DNA of 20,080 nucleotides, taken from positions 1 to 20,080 of the forward strand of contig CALSCQ010001010.1 of the NCBI GenBank assembly GCA_943704525.1, in the 5' to 3' direction. The notes beneath the pieces were generated by a model that was not told the origin of the DNA, did not search any database, and saw nothing but the letters and a program-made list of their open reading frames with translations. This DNA is from Pigoraptor vietnamica (Eukaryota > Opisthokonta > Filasterea). Position numbers and translations under genes: made by a program. The first letter of the stretch is position 1; the number at the start of each line of letters is the position of its first letter. Shown here piece by piece: positions 16,702 to 20,080 of the stretch.

Positions 16702-17859
16702 TCATGCCGTTTGCGAGACGAGGGCGACGGGCCTCACTGGGTTGTCCAGCCACTCGCGCGCCGTTCGCCTCAGCTGCTCCAAGAAGACGAACGTGAGCAC
16801 GCAGTGAGGACCCACTCGGAGGAAATGCGCCGTGACGCCCTTGTAGAACGCGAGAAGGCCCTCCTTCCGCGCAATGTCCGCCACGGCACCCAGCGCCCCG
16901 CGCGAGTACATGCGCGACCCCTTCTCGCCCTGGTTGTAAAGGCGCGTGCGCACAATGTCGAGCGGGTGCATGCCGGCCGTCGTCGTCACTGCCGCAGCCA
17001 AACTGCACGCAATATCCGACGTCACCGTGTTGGGGTCAATGAGCGTAACGGTCGCGTCCTTCACGGTCGAGTACGTCGCGAGCGTAAGGCTTGTTCCGAC
17101 GAGCGCGCGCATGGCGTTGACGCTGCTGCCCGCCCACAGCCCGCGCACGCCGCGCTGCTTGTAAATGGACCCGAGACCTTGCCACATCCCCGAATACCCG
17201 TGCTGCACCGCCACGCCCGCAGCCGACTGCGACTGCATGCGCGTCTTGACAATCTCGAACGGGTTGCACGCGACGGACCCAATAACACCCGACGTCGCGC
17301 CCGCCACCAGCCGCCGACCGAACGTCCCCAGGCGCCCGTCATCCGAAGACGCGAGCTTCTTCGCGATCGGATCGTACAGTCCGAGCCGAAAGAAGTTGCG
17401 CGAACCCTCCCGCATTAGCGCAGGCGCAATGCCGCGCTGCAGCCCCCGGAGGCCCTCGGAGCGGACCGTCTTCCACAGCACGTCGCCGGTTGACGTGTAG
17501 ACGCGCTTTGCTTTGTCCATGCGCATGAGCTCGCCCTGAAGTTGAAGCCGCGTCTGCGCAAGCGGCCAAGGAGAAATTGATGTCAGATATCTGGCGTATG
17601 AACGCGTAAGACGTGTAGTAGAGTGAAGCATGTACGTATAGGAGTGTGTATACTTGTTTGCGAGCGTGTCTACATGGGTGCATAAAGTGTGCCGATGTTC
17701 GCGTGCGCATGGACCTTATGTGAGTGTGCATGTGTAACTGACCTTGGCGACATCAAATGGGTTCGTGAAGAGCGCGGCCATCATGGGCGCGGCTGATGAC
17801 ACTGCAAAGGCCACCGGCATGGGAAGCTCCCGCGCCGACTGAGTGCTTGGCCGCGCCAT
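16702..17859 (-). CDS. Mitochondrial carrier (SLC25), SLC25A34/35 oxaloacetate-carrier-like, two exons
   Basis: Exon 1 is 17859-17743 and exon 2 is 17553-16702, joined in phase 0 through a 189-bp GTCAGT..GCAG intron that falls inside the first carrier signature. The product is 322 residues. The three SLC25 signatures are present: NPFDVAK-TRLQLQG (P34), NPFEIVKTRMQSQ and HPLDIVRTRLYNQGE. They sit in three repeats of about 100 residues with two membrane helices each, the inner-membrane carrier fold. TRLYNQ in the third signature and the phrases GLQRGIAPAL and GPHCVLTFVFLEQLRR resemble SLC25A34/35 and yeast oxaloacetate carrier Oac1 (from memory, not aligned). That group moves oxaloacetate, malonate, sulfate or isopropylmalate, or is uncharacterised. 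The gene is divergent from the lyase-hydratase fusion and shares its upstream region, consistent with a joint role in dicarboxylate metabolism. Confidence 0.9.
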
Positions 17860-18458
17860 GGTGCACTGGTCACTGCGGCACTCGCGCAACGAGTACCGAT
17901 GATGTCGTTGACGGAGTCGATGGCTTCAAAAATGGCGGATTCAATTCAAAGTCGGTCGCAGTCCCGTAAAGTCCCTTCGAAACTCCTTCATATCACAGCG
18001 ACTCTACTCAGTGTGCAGAGAAAGCACAGGAGAGACGGTGGCTCACGTGCCAGCAGAGAGAGCACTCAGGGCAATAGGGGCGGCAATTAGCGCATGAACC
18101 CTCGACCGAACGGCGCACTGCGATTGGTCCGACGGTTACCCTGGCGTGCTCTGATTGGTTGGTCTGTTGGCTAAAATGTCACCTTCATTTGCCAACTGGC
18201 CAATGGAACAGTTGTGCGCACAGCCATCGCCCACTCGCTGTGCAATTGCGCCACTGTCCGCCACTAACGAGGGTACACTCTTACACTCTTGCCAATCCAT
18301 GTGCGAGTGGCTGCAACCGGCGACTATAAAAGGGCCCTCCTGCCCTGCTCTGAGTCAGCAGTCGCAGACCTCTCCAGTCACACCAACCAAAGACAAGCGA
18401 CTCCTAGTACCATACATACGCTCACACTCACACGTGCGCATACTCGCGCTAGTGCACA
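17860..18458. promoter_or_regulatory. Divergent promoter region, SLC25 carrier / lyase-hydratase fusion, with four CCAAT boxes
   Basis: 599 bp between the two starts. ATTGG/CCAAT pentamers lie at 18123-18127, 18154-18158, 18200-18204 and 18292-18296; the second is CTGATTGG, the same octamer as in the 15.4-kb promoter. The last lies about 30 bp upstream of a TATA box. The region nearer the carrier (17860-18110) holds no box I can name. Confidence 0.62.
18325..18332 (+). promoter_or_regulatory. TATA box of the lyase-hydratase fusion gene
   Basis: TATAAAAG in a GC-rich surround, with CCAAT about 30 bp upstream. Transcription would be expected to start near 18353-18362, leaving a leader of about 100 nt before the ATG at 18459. 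The leader has no upstream ATG in the part I read (18363-18458). Confidence 0.75.
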
Positions 18459-20080
18459 ATGGCGCAGCTCTTCAAGACTGCCGGCGCCGTCGGCTCTGCG
18501 GCTGCCGCGCCCTTCCGCTCGTTCCTCTTCCTCAACCGCGGCGGCCTCAAGAACATCAGCAAGATGGCGACGCGCCCCGACTGGTTCATCATCGACTTTG
18601 AGGACGGATGCGCGCCCCGCGACAAGCCCGTCACGCGCACGCTCGCACAGTCGGTTCTCCGCGCGGGGGACTTTGCCGGCGAGAACGTGTGCGTGCGCCT
18701 CAACAATCTCGAGAGCGTCGACGAGATTCGCCGCGACCTCAGCCACGTGATGCACGAGCACGTCAAGGCCTACCTGTGCCCCAAGCTGCGGACTGTCAAG
18801 TGCCTGCGCACGTTCGAGGAGCTCATCGCGGAGGCAGAGTACAAGGCCGGCCTCCCCGAGGGCCACAGCAGCATCTTTGTCAACATCGAGTGCCCTTCTG
18901 GCGTGCTCAACGCGCTCGAGATTGGCAAGGCGTCGCCGCGGAACGTCGCCGTCGCTTTTGGCCACGCCGACTACCTCGCCGAATCCGGCGGAAGCGCGAA
19001 CAACGACGGTCTCTTTGCGGCAAAGAGCCTCGCGGTGATGGGCGCGCGCGCCAACAAACTGCATGTGATCGACACGCCCCACCTGCGCATCGCCGACCTC
19101 GACGGACTCGAGCGCGAGTGCACGCGGTCGCGCGACATGGGCTTCAGCGGCAAGTTTGCGCTGCATCCCTCGCAGCTCTCGACGATCCACCGCGTGTTCA
19201 CGCCGTCGTCGTCCGAGGTGCAGGAGGCCGAGCGCATTCTCGCCGCGTCGAACGGCGTCGCGCAGGAGACGGGCGCCTTCGTCGGTCCGCCGCACCGGCT
19301 CAAGGCGGCTCAGGTCATCGACACGGCGATGCGGTGCCAGCCCCGGATGCTGCACGCGCACGGCATGCATGGGTCGGCCGGCGTGCCCACCGTCGTGGGT
19401 ACCTCGCGCCGCTACGGCCACAATCCTGCGAAGCTGTCCGCGGGACTCAAGATCGAGAGCCCCTACGAGGTGTCGCTGACGGAAAGCATGCGCACGACGT
19501 GGCACTCGTTCTTCTACACGCCCGGCCGCGCCGACACGAGCGATCAGTTTGCGCAAAAGTCCGGCATCAAGGGCGGCGCGCCCATCCCTTACGACCTCAT
19601 GCTCAACCTCGCGATGGGCCTCAGCGTCGACGTGTTCTCCGAGACGTGCAAGCTCCACCTCGGCCTGGCGGACTGCGTGTACGAGCGCCCCGCCCACATC
19701 GGCGACACGATGAACAACGCCGTCGAAATTCTGCGCGTCGGCGACCCGACGTCGAGCGGCAAGTACCGGATCGTCGAGTCGCTGCACTCGCTGACGAACC
19801 AGCGGGGCGAGCGCGTCTTCTCCCTCGTGAAGCGGTCGATGTTCGACGCGAACGAGATGAAGGGCGTCGTTGCGGGAACGGCCAAGCCGTCGTTTGTGCC
19901 CTCGCGCGAGTTTGAGGGCCTCTTCACCAAGCAGGGCGCACGGTTCGCGGACTCGCGCGGGAACGCGTTTGGCCACGCGCTGCACCCTCACCAGCTGATC
20001 CTCCACGGCGCGTCGCGGCCCATCGGCGTGTCGGAGAACCTCCTCTTCTGCAACATGATGCGCAACACGCACAGCTCGCA
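18459..20080 (+). CDS. Fused CitE/HpcH-type lyase and mesaconyl-CoA-hydratase-like (MaoC hotdog) enzyme, 3' end beyond the window
   Basis: The frame is open without a stop from the ATG at 18459 (MAQLFKTAGAVGSAAAAPFR) to the right edge, at least 540 residues, with strong G/C third-position bias. Residues about 18-280 are a lyase TIM barrel: RSFLFL, DFEDG (46-50), Arg in VRLN (R80), CPK, Mg2+ ligands in NIECPSG (E144) and FGHADY (D171), then MGFSGKFALHPSQL and VFTPSSSEV. After a linker, residues about 320 onward match the double-hotdog Mcd (mesaconyl-CoA hydratase) layout: PIPYDLMLNLAMGLSVDVFS, LGLADCVYERPAHIGDT, NQRGERVFS, then a second hotdog start (SRPIGVSENLLFCNMMRNTH). In the ethylmalonyl-CoA and 3-hydroxypropionate pathways Mcd and beta-methylmalyl-CoA lyase catalyse consecutive steps, so the fusion could convert mesaconyl-CoA to glyoxylate and propionyl-CoA. 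That is inference. The N-terminus is weakly mitochondrial in type. No intron is seen so far, unlike its paralogue at 11748. Confidence 0.88.
   Translation, partial: MAQLFKTAGAVGSAAAAPFRSFLFLNRGGLKNISKMATRPDWFIIDFEDGCAPRDKPVTRTLAQSVLRAGDFAGENVCVRLNNLESVDEIRRDLSHVMHEHVKAYLCPKLRTVKCLRTFEELIAEAEYKAGLPEGHSSIFVNIECPSGVLNALEIGKASPRNVAVAFGHADYLAESGGSANNDGLFAAKSLAVMGARANKLHVIDTPHLRIADLDGLERECTRSRDMGFSGKFALHPSQLSTIHRVFTPSSSEVQEAERILAASNGVAQETGAFVGPPHRLKAAQVIDTAMRCQPRMLHAHGMHGSAGVPTVVGTSRRYGHNPAKLSAGLKIESPYEVSLTESMRTTWHSFFYTPGRADTSDQFAQKSGIKGGAPIPYDLMLNLAMGLSVDVFSETCKLHLGLADCVYERPAHIGDTMNNAVEILRVGDPTSSGKYRIVESLHSLTNQRGERVFSLVKRSMFDANEMKGVVAGTAKPSFVPSREFEGLFTKQGARFADSRGNAFGHALHPHQLILHGASRPIGVSENLLFCNMMRNTHSS

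Noticed and set aside
16363-17418. Plus-strand 351-codon open frame opposite the carrier
   Set aside because: Arg/His-rich and spans the CA tract at 16.65 kb; the minus-strand SLC25 motifs are unambiguous.
18608-19915. Plus-strand 435-codon open frame
   Set aside because: Arg/Gly/Pro/Ala-rich out-of-frame shadow of the lyase-hydratase gene, which reads in another frame from 18459.
18378-20072. A long (564-codon) open frame on the minus strand opposite the fusion gene
   Set aside because: Its Arg/Ala/His/Val-rich composition has no domain. It arises because the GC-rich plus-strand gene avoids the codons that would give minus-strand stops. The plus-strand product has clear family motifs.

Overview
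This window is nuclear DNA from a GC-rich eukaryote, most likely a unicellular protist or alga that I cannot place further. The evidence is spliceosomal genes with short introns (73-290 bp) that keep the reading frame across GT..AG junctions, a TATA box and clusters of CCAAT boxes, and eukaryote-type families: a mitochondrial carrier (SLC25), a lysosomal-type MFS transporter, a PPR protein and a C2H2 zinc-finger protein. Exon joins were made by eye, by requiring GT..AG ends, a continuous frame and plausible protein across each junction. No transcript data were available.

Left part (1-6500): a minus-strand coiled-coil gene of unknown function runs off the left edge (52-1761, six exons visible). 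Next comes a gene-poor stretch holding two diverged tandem copies of a module of about 1.3-1.5 kb. Each copy carries a small multi-pass membrane protein of no family I recognise (2838-3347 and 4310-4936). Three blocks shared by the two proteins differ only at synonymous sites. After the second copy there is a decayed reading frame (5684-6499) with two in-frame stops, probably a host pseudogene.

Middle (6710-11380): a plus-strand PPR protein of about 733 residues in three exons, with a recent tandem repeat in its low-complexity N-terminal region, faces a minus-strand zinc-finger protein of about 541 residues in two exons. The two fingers share an unusual CX4CX12HX4H spacing.

Right part (11748-20080): a run of metabolic and transport genes. 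They are a CitE/HpcH-type acyl-CoA lyase (two exons), an MFSD8/CLN7-like MFS transporter (six exons, minus), an isochorismatase-fold hydrolase with a mitochondrial-type leader (two exons), an SLC25A34/35-like mitochondrial carrier (two exons, minus), and a second CitE/HpcH-type lyase fused to a mesaconyl-CoA-hydratase-like double hotdog domain, cut by the right edge. The MFS/hydrolase pair and the carrier/fusion pair each share a divergent promoter region with four CCAAT boxes. The fusion gene also has a good TATA box. Together the two lyases, the hydratase domain and the carrier suggest mitochondrial breakdown or synthesis of branched C4/C5 dicarboxylyl-CoA esters (malyl-, methylmalyl-, citramalyl- or mesaconyl-CoA). 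That is inference from family membership.

Across 17 donor sites, 15 introns begin GTG and all have G at +5. GTGCGT and GTGGGT are the usual forms instead of GTRAGT. Long CA/TG tracts sit in several introns and intergenic gaps.
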